A stretch of 33,707 nucleotides of DNA from JAOUGY01 sp050329955 (lineage in GTDB: Bacteria; Actinomycetota; Acidimicrobiia; Spongiisociales; ZC4RG35), in contig JBHJOH010000236.1 of the NCBI GenBank assembly GCA_050329955.1, forward strand, positions 1 through 33,707. Reading direction: 5' to 3'. Positions 1 to 8,270 of this stretch are shown here, piece after piece. The notes under the pieces were generated by a model that worked only from the letters and a program-made list of their open reading frames with translations, had not been told where the DNA came from and made no database searches. The first letter of the stretch is position 1, and each line of letters starts with the position of its first letter. A program made the translations under genes and the position numbers.

Positions 1-100
1 AGGCAAAACCAAACGCGAAATCATCCGCTGCCTCAAACGCTACGTCGCTCGAGACGTCTACAGGATTCTCACCCAACCCCACTAGACATCTATAGGAGCA
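1..100 (+). mobile_element. IS110-family insertion sequence, right end
   Basis: The window opens inside the last codons of an IS110-type transposase, which stops at 85. The stretch just after the stop (TAGACATCTATAGGAGCATC, 83-102) resembles the short right flank I associate with actinobacterial IS110 elements. The exact outer boundary cannot be fixed because IS110 elements usually lack clear terminal inverted repeats; 100 is an estimate. Most of the element lies outside the window to the left. Confidence 0.6.
2..85 (+). CDS. IS110-family transposase, C-terminal fragment (cut by window edge)
   Basis: Only the last 27 residues are visible, reading GKTKREIIRCLKRYVARDVY and then seven more residues to a TAG stop at 83-85. 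The pattern of a basic KTKRE segment followed by RCLKRYxARxVY is the usual C-terminal end of IS110-family transposases (DEDD/Tnp20 type), which act with an element-encoded bridge RNA to recombine donor and target. The catalytic domains are outside the window, so I cannot say whether the gene is intact. Confidence 0.65.
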   Translation, partial: GKTKREIIRCLKRYVARDVYRILTQPH

Positions 101-122
101 TCTACCCCGCTCGTTCCTCGCC

Positions 123-172
123 CCGGCGCTTGCGCCGGACGGACCCTTCCCCCTCTCGCAAGCTCGAGGGGG
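123..172. repeat. Two tandem GC-rich palindromes (REP-like)
   Basis: Two perfect stem-loops lie 10 bp apart directly beyond the IS110 end. The first is CCGGCGC-tt-GCGCCGG (123-138). The second is CCCCCTC (149-155) paired with GAGGGGG (166-172) around a 10-nt loop. They resemble REP-type palindromes, which are known targets of some IS110-family elements. They could also serve as terminators for transcription leaving the element. Confidence 0.5.
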
Positions 173-313
173 ACAAAGCTACTCCCTATCCGCGCGACCC
201 CATTGTGCAAAAGGTGGGCGAAACGCGTGCGTTCTGCACCCTGGGGGTCAGCACCGACGAGAAGCTTCCAGCCAATCCAAAGAGCTGCTGGCTTCCGGCT
301 GGGAACGTCCGAC

Positions 314-334
314 GCAACACGCAACACGCAACAC
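314..334. repeat. Heptamer tandem repeat (GCAACAC x3)
   Basis: Three exact head-to-tail copies of GCAACAC. Similar 7-bp words starting with GCA occur at 19609-19636 (GCAGAAC/GCAGAAG) and 26553-26566 (GCAGGAA), suggesting a family of slippage-type intergenic repeats in this genome. Confidence 0.75.
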
Positions 335-421
335 GCCCGAACGCGTTCTGGCTGGAAGCTGGGCAGCTGGTTTCTGGCAGCTTGAGCTGCACTCTCTCCG
401 GTCGACAGGGGGTTGGACATC

Positions 422-1582
422 ATGCTGTCCAATCCGTGGATCCCTGTAACCAAGCGCTCGTACTCACGTGGTCGTCACCGGACGCCGGGGTGGTCGCCTT
501 CGTCGCGGGTTTTGGGGGCGCTGACGTCGGTGTTCTCACTGATCCTGTCTGCGGTGGTGGTGGTTCCGGGGCCGCGGCCGGTTGCGATGCCGATCGTGAC
601 TGCTCTCGTGGCGCCCGAGACCACGATCCGGCTCGCCATCCCTCCCACCTCGATGGGACCGTCGAGCACGACCCGGCCGACCCTCGGGGAGGACCGGTTC
701 GACTCGTCGGGGTCCGAGATCCTCGCCCTGGCGGATCGGCCCATTCGGCCCGAAGTGGCACCGCAGGTGGCCGGGGTCGAGTTCGTGGAGACCACGGTGG
801 TCGAGGAGGATCCCGCCGAGGGGTTCGAGTCGATCGAGTTCTCCGGGGCCGCCACCATCGACCTGGTCGGTGCGGCCGGACGGGCCGAGGCGAGCGCCCA
901 AGCGGTGGTCGTCCAGCCGATCCCGGACGATCCGTTCGAATGTCACGAGCGTGCCGGCGAGCTGCCCCTGAGGGACGACAACGGCGTGTACGACCGCAAC
1001 CTGGTGGCCCAGATGACCCATTCGCTCTTCGAGTGCGTCGCTTCGACCGGCGGCCTCAACGACGTCACCGCCACGACGAGTGGCTGGAACGCCGCCGCCA
1101 TATGGGGATTCGAGAACATGAGCCAGCTGGTGGCGGCCGAGGCGGTGGTGGTCGGCTACTGCGAGTCGGTGGCTTTCGCTCCCAGCGCCATCGGCGGGAA
1201 CAACCCGTGGGGGGACGGGGGCGGGTTCCAGATGGGCAACCGCGAGATGCGCATGTACGGCTTCCCCGGGGCGAGCAAGTTCGACCCGGTCGACAACGTC
1301 TACTCGGCCGCAACGTACTTCATGTCGGGCGTCCGGCGCGGTCATGGATGGGGCGGGTGGGGACCCTGGGCGGTTGTCAACACCGGGTACAACGACGAGA
1401 TCAACGACCGGGTCAAGGTGCCGGTGCTGCCGCGTTTCGCCTCCACAGATCCGGAGTACAAGGGCCGGCGCGGGGTGGAACTGCCCGAGTGGGGCGTCGA
1501 TCCGTGGTCGTGGGAGGTACCGGCGTTCAACGGGTGTCCCGTCACCGGTCGCGCCTGGCCGTCCTCGCAGCCGCTCGCTTAG
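422..1582 (+). CDS. Secreted lysozyme/transglycosylase-like protein
   Basis: A 386-residue protein. I chose ATG 422 because AGGGGG (407-412) lies 9 bp upstream; a TTG at 413 would abut that site. A basic N-terminus (residues 10-30) is followed by a hydrophobic segment (about 30-47), indicating export. A low-complexity acidic linker runs to about residue 165. The C-terminal part holds the likely catalytic region: Glu248 in GYCES, then GGNNPWGDGGGFQMG, and later GWGPWAVVNTGY. The order Glu, GGFQMG, GWGPW resembles the lysozyme-like transglycosylase fold of actinobacterial cell-wall enzymes (E, GxFQ, W/Y pattern), so peptidoglycan cleavage is the inferred role. Several cysteines, including Cys174, Cys205 and Cys247, could form disulfides outside the cell. 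Assignment is by motif order only. The gene ends 10 bp from the convergent GH13 gene. Confidence 0.6.
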   Translation: MLSNPWIPVTKRSYSRGRHRTPGWSPSSRVLGALTSVFSLILSAVVVVPGPRPVAMPIVTALVAPETTIRLAIPPTSMGPSSTTRPTLGEDRFDSSGSEILALADRPIRPEVAPQVAGVEFVETTVVEEDPAEGFESIEFSGAATIDLVGAAGRAEASAQAVVVQPIPDDPFECHERAGELPLRDDNGVYDRNLVAQMTHSLFECVASTGGLNDVTATTSGWNAAAIWGFENMSQLVAAEAVVVGYCESVAFAPSAIGGNNPWGDGGGFQMGNREMRMYGFPGASKFDPVDNVYSAATYFMSGVRRGHGWGGWGPWAVVNTGYNDEINDRVKVPVLPRFASTDPEYKGRRGVELPEWGVDPWSWEVPAFNGCPVTGRAWPSSQPLA

Positions 1583-1592
1583 CGCAGGCAGC

Positions 1593-3440
1593 TCACCACA
1601 GCAGGGCGGCATCCCGGGCCGGGACCGTGACCCGGTCCCCGACCACCGTCGCCCCACCCCAGCGGGGCTTGACAGCTCCGGAGGCGTGGAACGAGGCAGC
1701 GCGGGATCCACGGTTGATCGCCACCACGGTCCGCTGGCGGCCCTCGACCCGTTCGAACACCACCAGACCGCCCCGACCCTCGACGGGTACCAGGTGACCG
1801 GTGCAGAGCGAGACCCGGGAACGGCGCAGCGCGGAGAGTTGGCGAATGGTGCGGTGCACCGGATGCTGCTTCGGGTCGACCTCCCAGGGGAAGGCACCCC
1901 GGCACCCGGGGTCGTTGGCACCGGCCAGGCCCACCTCGTCGCCGTAGTAGATGCCCGGCGCACCGGGGAAGGTGAGCTGCAGGATGGTGGCGAGTCGGAG
2001 TCGCCACCCCTCGCCTCCCGCCTCGGTGAGAAAGCGCGGGGTGTCGTGGCTGCCGATCAGGTTCTGGTTGGCCAGGGTCACCGCCCATGGATACTGGGCG
2101 AGCAGTCGGCTGGCCTCGTCGAGCATGCCTGCCCCATCCAGGGTGTCGCGGGCCAGGTAACGGAGGGCGATCGAGCGGAACGTGTAGTTCATGGTGGCGT
2201 CGAAGCGGTCCCCCTGCAGCCAGTTGCCGGTGTCACCCATGATCTCGGCCAGCAGGTAGGCGTCCGGCTTGACCGCCTTCACAACCCGCCGGAAGTCGTT
2301 CCAGAAGTCCGGGTCCACGTAGCGGGCCACGTCCATGCGCCAGCCGTCGATACCGAAGTCGCGCACCCAGCGGGCGGCGACCTCCAGCATGTAGTTGCGG
2401 GCTTCGGGGTGGGCCAGGTCGACCCTCGGCATGGTAGGCACCGAGTACCAGGCTTCATAGGTGGGTTCGATCATGCGGCCGTCGCCGACCACCTCCTCGA
2501 TCGGCATTCCGATCTCGGCGGCCCATACCGGAATCATCTGCTTCATCCACGACGACCCCCGGCCGGACGCCCGGTACTTGAGCCGCACCGGCCAGTCGTG
2601 CACCACGAACCAGTCGCGGTAGGCCGAGCGCCTTCCCCGGCGAATGAGGTCGTCGAAGGCGAAGAAGCGGGGGTGCACGTGGTTGAAGGACGCATCGAGG
2701 ATCACTTTGATGTCGTGGCCGTGTGCTGTGTCGACCAGCGTGGCGAGGGCTTCGTTTCCTCCCAGCGCCGGGTCCACCTGGTGGTAGTCCACCGTGTCGT
2801 AGCGGTGGTTGGAGGGTGAGGCGAAGATGGGGTTGAGGTAGATGGCATCGATACCGAGATCGGCGAGATAGCCGATGCGGTCGGCGACGCCGATCAGATC
2901 CCCACCCTGGAACCGGCGGGGTTTCGGTTCGCTCCCCCACGGGTCGAGGTCGGGCGGGTCGAGGCGGGTGTCACCGTTGGCGAACCTGTCGGGGAAGATC
3001 TGATAGATGACGCCACCCTGCGCCCACACCGGGGTGTCGATGTGATTGATCACAGCCGGGTCGAGCGGCCATCGATCGAGCCGTTCCACGCTGGCGGTCA
3101 CCCCGCTCGGTACGAAGTACACGGGCGACCCGTCCACGGAGCGCAGCGCAAAGCTGAAATCACACCGGGCGGCGATCTCCAACTCCGCCGCCCAGAACGA
3201 GAAACGGCCGCTCTGCGACCACGCCCCCATCTGGTGGGCGATCACCGTGCCGTCCCCGTGTCGCAGCACCACCCACGCCTCGACCAGATCGGGCTCGGCC
3301 CACAAGCTGAATCGGACCCTGTCACCGTCGAGACGTTCCAGGTGCTTGATGTCGGATGGATCGAAGCGGAGGTCCCACGGGGAGACGTCACCGGGGAGCC
3401 CGAAGATGCCGAGGTCTTCGAGGTGGCGGGCCGACCTCAT
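1593..3440 (-). CDS. Cytoplasmic GH13 alpha-glucosidase/neopullulanase-like enzyme
   Basis: A 615-residue glycoside hydrolase of family 13 without signal peptide. An N-terminal beta-rich domain (about 1-130, CBM34-like) precedes the (beta/alpha)8 barrel, which begins near VIYQIFPDRFANGD. The catalytic set is visible: nucleophile Asp370 in GWRMDVARYV, acid/base Glu399 in LLAEIMGD, and transition-state Asp466 in GSHDTPRF. The N-domain plus barrel arrangement fits cyclomaltodextrinase/neopullulanase or maltogenic amylase types acting on imported maltodextrins. ATG 3440 overlaps the TGA of the upstream secreted GH13 gene (ATGA), so it is the last gene of the maltodextrin operon. Exact substrate preference cannot be read from sequence. 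Confidence 0.85.
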   Translation of the reverse strand: MRSARHLEDLGIFGLPGDVSPWDLRFDPSDIKHLERLDGDRVRFSLWAEPDLVEAWVVLRHGDGTVIAHQMGAWSQSGRFSFWAAELEIAARCDFSFALRSVDGSPVYFVPSGVTASVERLDRWPLDPAVINHIDTPVWAQGGVIYQIFPDRFANGDTRLDPPDLDPWGSEPKPRRFQGGDLIGVADRIGYLADLGIDAIYLNPIFASPSNHRYDTVDYHQVDPALGGNEALATLVDTAHGHDIKVILDASFNHVHPRFFAFDDLIRRGRRSAYRDWFVVHDWPVRLKYRASGRGSSWMKQMIPVWAAEIGMPIEEVVGDGRMIEPTYEAWYSVPTMPRVDLAHPEARNYMLEVAARWVRDFGIDGWRMDVARYVDPDFWNDFRRVVKAVKPDAYLLAEIMGDTGNWLQGDRFDATMNYTFRSIALRYLARDTLDGAGMLDEASRLLAQYPWAVTLANQNLIGSHDTPRFLTEAGGEGWRLRLATILQLTFPGAPGIYYGDEVGLAGANDPGCRGAFPWEVDPKQHPVHRTIRQLSALRRSRVSLCTGHLVPVEGRGGLVVFERVEGRQRTVVAINRGSRAASFHASGAVKPRWGGATVVGDRVTVPARDAALLW

Positions 3441-5611
3441 CGTCGGACCCCCATGGTCACCTGTTTCACGTCCGAGCGAAGCCGCCCGGAGCCGTCGTCG
3501 ACGGTGGCGATGATCTCGACCACCGCCCCATCCGCCACGTCGGTGTTGTCCCAGTAGAGGCGATACGGCGGGTTGTCGTCGGTGCCGATCACAACCGGGG
3601 GCGCACCATCGACTGCAACGGAGAAGGTGACCTCGGCGTAGCGGCGGTCGGCGAGTTCGGCCTCGACCCGGTAGCGGAAGGTGGGAATCTCCTGGCCGCT
3701 GGGACGGACGAGCGAAACCTGTGGCTGGTCTTGGGGGATGGGAACCGGGTCGCCGGCCACCAGCACAACTGTGCTCAGCGGCGGGACCTCCACCACCACT
3801 TCCCCGTTCGCATCGGATGTGACCGCCCCGGCCGATTCGGGCCGCAATGCAGTGAACGCGGTCCCCGGGGTCAGCACCTGGAACCGGGCCGGGACCGTCA
3901 GCGTGGAGTTGTTCGCCACCACCACATGCTCGATACGGTCGGTGCGGTCGATACGGGAGAAGACGAACAGCGGGCCTTCGGCCAGGTGGACGTACTGGGC
4001 GCCGGTCTGGAGGGTGGGGTGGGAGCTTCGGAACGCCGTCAGCTCCGAGACCCAGAGGTAGAGCGGGTGGCTCTGATCGAAGTTGTCGTCGGCGGGGGTG
4101 GCGTCGGTGCCGATGTTGTCATCGTCGATGTACTCGGGGGTGACCGAAGGGAACATGTCCTGGCGGGCGAGCTGGTCACCGCCGTCACCGACGAAGCCCT
4201 GCTCGTCGCCGTAGTAGACGGTGGGCACGCCGCGTGCCGTGAACAGCAGGTCGAACCCGAGCTGCATCCGTGCCAACAGTCCCTCTTCGTCGGCGGCCGG
4301 GTTGGCGTTGTCGATCTGAAGGCCCATCCGTCCCATGTCGTGGTTGCCGAAGAAGGTGACCTGCTGATAGGCGTTGCCGTCGGTGTCGATGAACCAGTCG
4401 TCCTGGTCGAAGGCCTGGGCGAGGGCTTCCCCGGTGGCGCCCTGGGCCACGTAGCGTTCGAGCCCGGCGGCGAGAATGAAGTCGAGCGTGGCGGGGACGC
4501 CCAGGTTCACATAGGCCGACTGGGTGATCGGGTCGGTGTTGAACACCTCGCCGAAGAAGAAGAAATCGGGCCGGCCGGCCTCGGCCGCCGCCTCCCGGAT
4601 ACGGGGAGCGAAGTACTCCCAGAAGGCCGAGTCGACGTGCTTCATGGTGTCGACCCGGAAGCCATCGATGCCGTAGCGGCGGACGATGTCGGCATGGAGC
4701 TCGGTCAGGCCTTCACGGACCCGGGGATGCTCGGTGAACAGGTCGTCGAGACCGAAGAAGTCGCCGTACAGCTCACTCTCCCCCTGGAAGGTGGAGTTGC
4801 CCCGATTGTGATAGAGGGTGACGTCGTTGAGCCAGTCCGGTCCCTTGATGGTGGCGTCGGATGGGTCGGCGAAGGTTGGTGTGTAGGGGAACGACACCGC
4901 CGGGTCGAGCTCGGGGAACGGCTCGTCACCGAGGTTGGAGGGGTCGAACGGCTCGCCGGCGGCGGTGAGGAACGGGCTGGCCGACTGACTGAAGTACACG
5001 TAGCTGTCCTCGGCGAACTGGATCACGTCGCCGGTGTGGTTCAACACCACGTCGAAGTAGACGTGCATGCCCCGGTCGTGGGCGGCGGCGATGAACGCCA
5101 GCATCTCCTCTTCGGTGCCCAGGTGCGGGTCGATCTGCGTCCAGTCGATCTGCCAGTAGCCGTGATAGCTCGACGACGAGCCTTCGGTCGTGCCGTTGCC
5201 CTGCACGAAGTTGTTGGTGAACGGCGGGGTGATCCAGATGGCGCCGATACCCAGGTCGGCGAGATATGGCAGCTTCCCGGTGAGCCCCACCAGATCCCCT
5301 CCGTGGTGGAACGCCCGGTTCTCGGGGAGGAAGCCGTGGTCGAGAGGGCCGCCTTCGACACCGCCGGTGTCGTTGGCAGGATCGCCGTTGGCGAAGCGGT
5401 CGGGCATCACGAAGTAGATGGGGCGAGCGGCGGCGGGGTGTCGAACCGGCTCGGCGACCGGCCCCAGGCTCTGGTCGAGAGGCTCGGTGCTGGTGGTGGT
5501 GTCCTGCACCGTGGTGGTCGCCGGCGCAGTGGTGGTGGCCGGCGGTTCGGCGGCGGGGGTACAGGCGGCGAGCGCCAGCGCCAGCGCAACCCCGGCGACG
5601 GCGACCCTCAT
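3437..5611 (-). CDS. Secreted GH13 alpha-amylase-type lipoprotein
   Basis: A 724-residue exported glycoside hydrolase. The start at 5611 gives a short hydrophobic signal ending in the lipobox LAAC (Cys17), so the protein should be lipid-anchored on the outer face of the membrane. A Thr-rich linker (about 18-50) follows. The GH13 barrel spans about 62-560: DVVLNH (187-192), nucleophile Asp321 in GFRVDTMKH, acid/base Glu355 in FFFGEVF, and Asp425 in FGNHDMG. A C-terminal all-beta domain comes next, ending in an Ig-like module (about 630-724). Inferred role: trimming starch or maltodextrin at the cell surface for the adjacent ABC importer. The start overlaps the malG stop as ATGA, and its own stop overlaps the next GH13 start. 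An open frame continues far upstream of 5611, but that part overlaps malG and has no family features. Confidence 0.88.
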   Translation of the reverse strand: MRVAVAGVALALALAACTPAAEPPATTTAPATTTVQDTTTSTEPLDQSLGPVAEPVRHPAAARPIYFVMPDRFANGDPANDTGGVEGGPLDHGFLPENRAFHHGGDLVGLTGKLPYLADLGIGAIWITPPFTNNFVQGNGTTEGSSSSYHGYWQIDWTQIDPHLGTEEEMLAFIAAAHDRGMHVYFDVVLNHTGDVIQFAEDSYVYFSQSASPFLTAAGEPFDPSNLGDEPFPELDPAVSFPYTPTFADPSDATIKGPDWLNDVTLYHNRGNSTFQGESELYGDFFGLDDLFTEHPRVREGLTELHADIVRRYGIDGFRVDTMKHVDSAFWEYFAPRIREAAAEAGRPDFFFFGEVFNTDPITQSAYVNLGVPATLDFILAAGLERYVAQGATGEALAQAFDQDDWFIDTDGNAYQQVTFFGNHDMGRMGLQIDNANPAADEEGLLARMQLGFDLLFTARGVPTVYYGDEQGFVGDGGDQLARQDMFPSVTPEYIDDDNIGTDATPADDNFDQSHPLYLWVSELTAFRSSHPTLQTGAQYVHLAEGPLFVFSRIDRTDRIEHVVVANNSTLTVPARFQVLTPGTAFTALRPESAGAVTSDANGEVVVEVPPLSTVVLVAGDPVPIPQDQPQVSLVRPSGQEIPTFRYRVEAELADRRYAEVTFSVAVDGAPPVVIGTDDNPPYRLYWDNTDVADGAVVEIIATVDDGSGRLRSDVKQVTMGVRR

Positions 5612-6537
5612 CCCTTGACGGAGCCCTGGGTGAGCCCGCCGATGATCTGCTTCTGGGCGACCAGGAAGGTGATGACGATCGGGAGGGCACCGAGCAGGGC
5701 CGCAGCGGTGAGCTGGCCCCACTTGGCGGTGTACTCGGACTGAACGAACAACTGCAGCCCGACCGCCAACGTGAACTGCTCGGTGCTGGAGAGCAGAAAG
5801 CGGGCGAGGATGAACTCCGAATACAGGTTGACGAAGGTGATGATGAAGATCACCGCCAGCACCGGGCGGGCCAGCGGCAGCACGATCCGGAAGAAGATGG
5901 CGCTCGGCCCGGCACCGTCGACCCGGGCCGACTCGTCGAGCGAGACCGGAATCGTGTCCATGAACCCCTTGATGAGGAAGGCGTTGAAGCCGATTGCGCC
6001 ACCCATGTAGACCATGATCAGGAACAGGTGGGTGTCGAGCCCGGCGGCCGGGAACACCTGCCCGATCTGCTGGGCGAGCAGGAAAAGGGCGATGAACCCG
6101 AGGAACTGGGGGAACACTTGCACCAGCAACAGTGTGAGAAGTCCGGCGCGCCGGCCCTTGAACTTGAGCCGGCTGAAGGCGTAGGCGGCGAAGGCAGCCA
6201 GCAGCACGTTGAAGACCGCCGCGATCACGGCGACCTTCCACGTGTTCCACATCCACGTGCCCACCGGGGTGCGCGGCTCGGTGAACAACGACGTGAAGTT
6301 CTCGGTGGTGAAGTCACGGGGGATGATCCGTGCTCCGGAGAGGTTGTCGACCTCATTGAACGACGCCGAGATGATCCACACCACCGGAAACAGCGAGAAC
6401 AGGGCGGCGGCCGTCAACAGAACGTGCCGCCATCCCAGCTCGCGCATCCACTTGCCCGGCTTCATCCGCTTCGCTCCGGCATGGGCCGTCGTCGACGCCA
6501 CCCGCGGAACGGCGCCTGCGTACTGCTCAGTTGCCAT
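5608..6537 (-). CDS. malG: Maltodextrin ABC transporter permease MalG-type
   Basis: A 309-residue inner-membrane permease with about six hydrophobic segments and a basic cytoplasmic N-terminus (residues 1-35). The EAA loop that contacts the ATPase is present as ESARVDGAG (202-210), within the region FNAFLIKGFMDTIPVSLDE and the downstream RIVLPLARP. The length and order match MalG-type carbohydrate permeases. The start (ATG 6537) lies 11 bp inside the malF stop, and the stop overlaps the next gene's ATG, indicating translational coupling along the operon. No ATPase gene is nearby; actinobacteria often use one multipurpose MsiK-type ATPase, which I infer here. Assignment to maltose rather than another oligosaccharide rests on the two adjoining GH13 genes. 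Confidence 0.9.
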   Translation of the reverse strand: MATEQYAGAVPRVASTTAHAGAKRMKPGKWMRELGWRHVLLTAAALFSLFPVVWIISASFNEVDNLSGARIIPRDFTTENFTSLFTEPRTPVGTWMWNTWKVAVIAAVFNVLLAAFAAYAFSRLKFKGRRAGLLTLLLVQVFPQFLGFIALFLLAQQIGQVFPAAGLDTHLFLIMVYMGGAIGFNAFLIKGFMDTIPVSLDESARVDGAGPSAIFFRIVLPLARPVLAVIFIITFVNLYSEFILARFLLSSTEQFTLAVGLQLFVQSEYTAKWGQLTAAALLGALPIVITFLVAQKQIIGGLTQGSVKG

Positions 6538-8233
6538 AGACCTCTTCCAGACGCTTGGTGTACTTGAAGCTGACCGCCGAGATGACTGCCACTACCAGGA
6601 AGATCAACACGACGATGGCGGAGGCGAGGGCGAACTGGTTGCCGCGCCCCGAGTTCTGGGCGATGTCGAAGGTGAAGCTGATGAGGATGTCGGTAGCGCC
6701 CACCGGCACGTCGAACCCGGTGAGGGGCGGGCCGCCATTGGTGAGCAGGAAGATCAGCACGAAGTTGTTGAAGTTGAAGGCGAACGAGCCGATCAGCAGC
6801 GGCGCCGTAGACACCAGCAGCAGGGGCAGGGTGATGCTCCGGAACACCGTCCAGGCGCTGGCCCCGTCGACCCTGGCTGCTTCCTTCAGCTCCGTCGGAA
6901 TGGAGGTGAGCGCCCCGGCCGTGATGAGGAACATGTAAGGGAAGCCCAGCCACAGGTTCACCAGCAGGACCGCCGCTTTGGCCCAGGTGGGGTCGCTGAG
7001 CCATGGGATGGCCTCGATGCCGAAGTTGTCGAGCACCCGGTTCACCTGGCCGAACTGATCGTTGAGCAGGCCGCGCCACACCAGGGCCGAGAGGAAGGCG
7101 GGGATGGCGTAGGGAAGGATGTAGATGGAGCGGTAGATGGCTCGGCCCTTGAGCCGTTCATCCTGGAGGGCGTTGGCGAGGGCCAGCCCGAGGGCGAATG
7201 TGCCGAACACAGAGCCCAGGGCGAACATCACGTTCCAGATGAACACTCCCACGAACGGTTCCCGGATCCGCTCGTTGGTGAAGATGATGCTGTAGTTGTC
7301 CGACCCGATCACCGAGATCCAGCCGGAGAGGCTGGCGTCGATGGCCGAGAGCGGCACATTGTCGCAGACGCCACCCTCGCATCGGATCTCCGACGCCGTC
7401 TGCTGGATCGACAGCCGGCTCACCTCTCCCTCCGGGACGTCGTCGCAGACGAACGTCCCCACCCCGGCAACGCACGTGCGGTCGGTCTGGGCGTCGAAGA
7501 GTGTGTCGGTTTCCGGGTCGTAGATGAACCGACGGCCGGACTCGACCACTCGGACGGTGCCGAAGGTCTCGAGCTCGGCGATTCCCCGGTCGGGGATGTC
7601 GAGTACCAACGTTTCGAGCTGGTTCGCAATGCCCGTGAGTTGGAGCGGTCCGAGAAGCTCGAAATCGCCGATCACCTCCGGGGGAGACGCCGGGTCGATT
7701 GCAACGCCGGAATCGGTACCCGGATCCGCCACGGGGTCGGTGCCGCTGGGGCGGGCCACGCCGAAGAACGGGTCGAACTCGGGGCCGTACACCAGAAATG
7801 CGATCTCACCCGCACCGCTGCGGTACACGGACAGATCGAGGATGAGCGTCGCCGACTCCGAGGCGATCTCGCGACGTTCGAGCTGTTCGATGGCATCGTC
7901 CTTGGCGAGCACGTTGCCCGTCGCCCAGTTGGTGAGCGAGACGTAGAAGGTGTAGATGACCGGGAAGACCACGAACAGGGTCATGAAGATGAGCCCCGGG
8001 GTCAGCCACTTGGAAGCCTGGGCACGTGGGCTGAGATAGGCCCAGTTGACGAGGATGGCGGCGCCGATGAACGCCGCCAGGAGCACCCAACTCTCGTTGG
8101 CCACGATCACCGGGATGGCGAAGACGATGAAGGCGTCGAACAGCCCCACCGCGGCCAGCCGCAACCAGAACGTGCGACCAATGGACAGAGAGGACAGAGT
8201 CCCGGTTCGGACTCTGCCCTCTCTGTCACTCAT
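6527..8233 (-). CDS. malF: Maltodextrin ABC transporter permease MalF-type with large extracytoplasmic insertion
   Basis: A 568-residue permease, much longer than the roughly 300 residues of most actinobacterial MalF-type proteins. Hydrophobic segments occur at about 24-64 and 75-99. A long hydrophilic stretch (about 105-320) then intervenes before the conserved permease core with the EAA loop KEAARVDGASAW (450-461). The insertion sits where the periplasmic P2 loop of E. coli MalF lies and holds four cysteines (254, 263, 285, 290) that could pair as disulfides outside the cell. The function of the insertion, probably contact with the binding protein, is inferred by position. ATG 8233 is 37 bp after the malE stop. 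The first 17 codons overlap a long hairpin (8184-8227), so a downstream start cannot be fully excluded, though none has a better ribosome site. Confidence 0.85.
   Translation of the reverse strand: MSDREGRVRTGTLSSLSIGRTFWLRLAAVGLFDAFIVFAIPVIVANESWVLLAAFIGAAILVNWAYLSPRAQASKWLTPGLIFMTLFVVFPVIYTFYVSLTNWATGNVLAKDDAIEQLERREIASESATLILDLSVYRSGAGEIAFLVYGPEFDPFFGVARPSGTDPVADPGTDSGVAIDPASPPEVIGDFELLGPLQLTGIANQLETLVLDIPDRGIAELETFGTVRVVESGRRFIYDPETDTLFDAQTDRTCVAGVGTFVCDDVPEGEVSRLSIQQTASEIRCEGGVCDNVPLSAIDASLSGWISVIGSDNYSIIFTNERIREPFVGVFIWNVMFALGSVFGTFALGLALANALQDERLKGRAIYRSIYILPYAIPAFLSALVWRGLLNDQFGQVNRVLDNFGIEAIPWLSDPTWAKAAVLLVNLWLGFPYMFLITAGALTSIPTELKEAARVDGASAWTVFRSITLPLLLVSTAPLLIGSFAFNFNNFVLIFLLTNGGPPLTGFDVPVGATDILISFTFDIAQNSGRGNQFALASAIVVLIFLVVAVISAVSFKYTKRLEEVYGN
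8184..8227 (-). promoter_or_regulatory. Stem-loop at the malE-malF junction, covering malF codons 3-17
   Basis: An interrupted 19-bp hairpin: GACAGAGAGG (8184-8193) pairs with CCTCTCTGTC (8218-8227), one mismatched pair follows, then CAGAGTCC (8195-8202) pairs with GGACTCTG (8209-8216) around a 6-nt loop. It begins only a few bases inside the malF start. In E. coli a stem-loop between malE and malF is known to stabilise malE message and lower downstream expression; a similar role here is an inference. Its repeated GACAGAG words resemble the other word repeats of the window. Confidence 0.55.
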
Positions 8234-8270
8234 GCTCTGAATCTACCTGTCTGTTCCGTGTCGTTACGGC

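Larger units (their letters stand above)
86..421. other. Gene-free spacer with short inverted and tandem repeats
   Basis: I see no convincing gene in this 336-bp stretch. After the two palindromes it contains three exact copies of the heptamer GCAACAC (314-334), framed by the 12-bp inverted repeat AGCTTCCAGCCA (263-274) and TGGCTGGAAGCT (349-360). A 12-mer TCCCTATCCGCG at 183-194 recurs at 17714-17725. A ribosome-binding-like AGGGGG (407-412) precedes the gene at 422. Long open frames crossing the spacer have no recognisable protein features and are GC-driven. Confidence 0.6.

Noticed and set aside
314..334. GCAACAC repeats as a bridge-RNA part of the IS110 element.
   Set aside because: In the IS110 group the bridge RNA is encoded on the other side of the transposase gene, and the repeats lie more than 200 bp beyond the likely element end.
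130..1797. Very long open frame on the plus strand overlapping the secreted transglycosylase-like gene.
   Set aside because: It is Arg/Gly/Pro-rich with no domain features and results from high GC content; the frame starting at 422 has a signal peptide, ribosome site and motifs.
5612..6256. Upstream extension of the secreted GH13 frame.
   Set aside because: It overlaps malG in another frame; the lipoprotein signal peptide begins at 5611.
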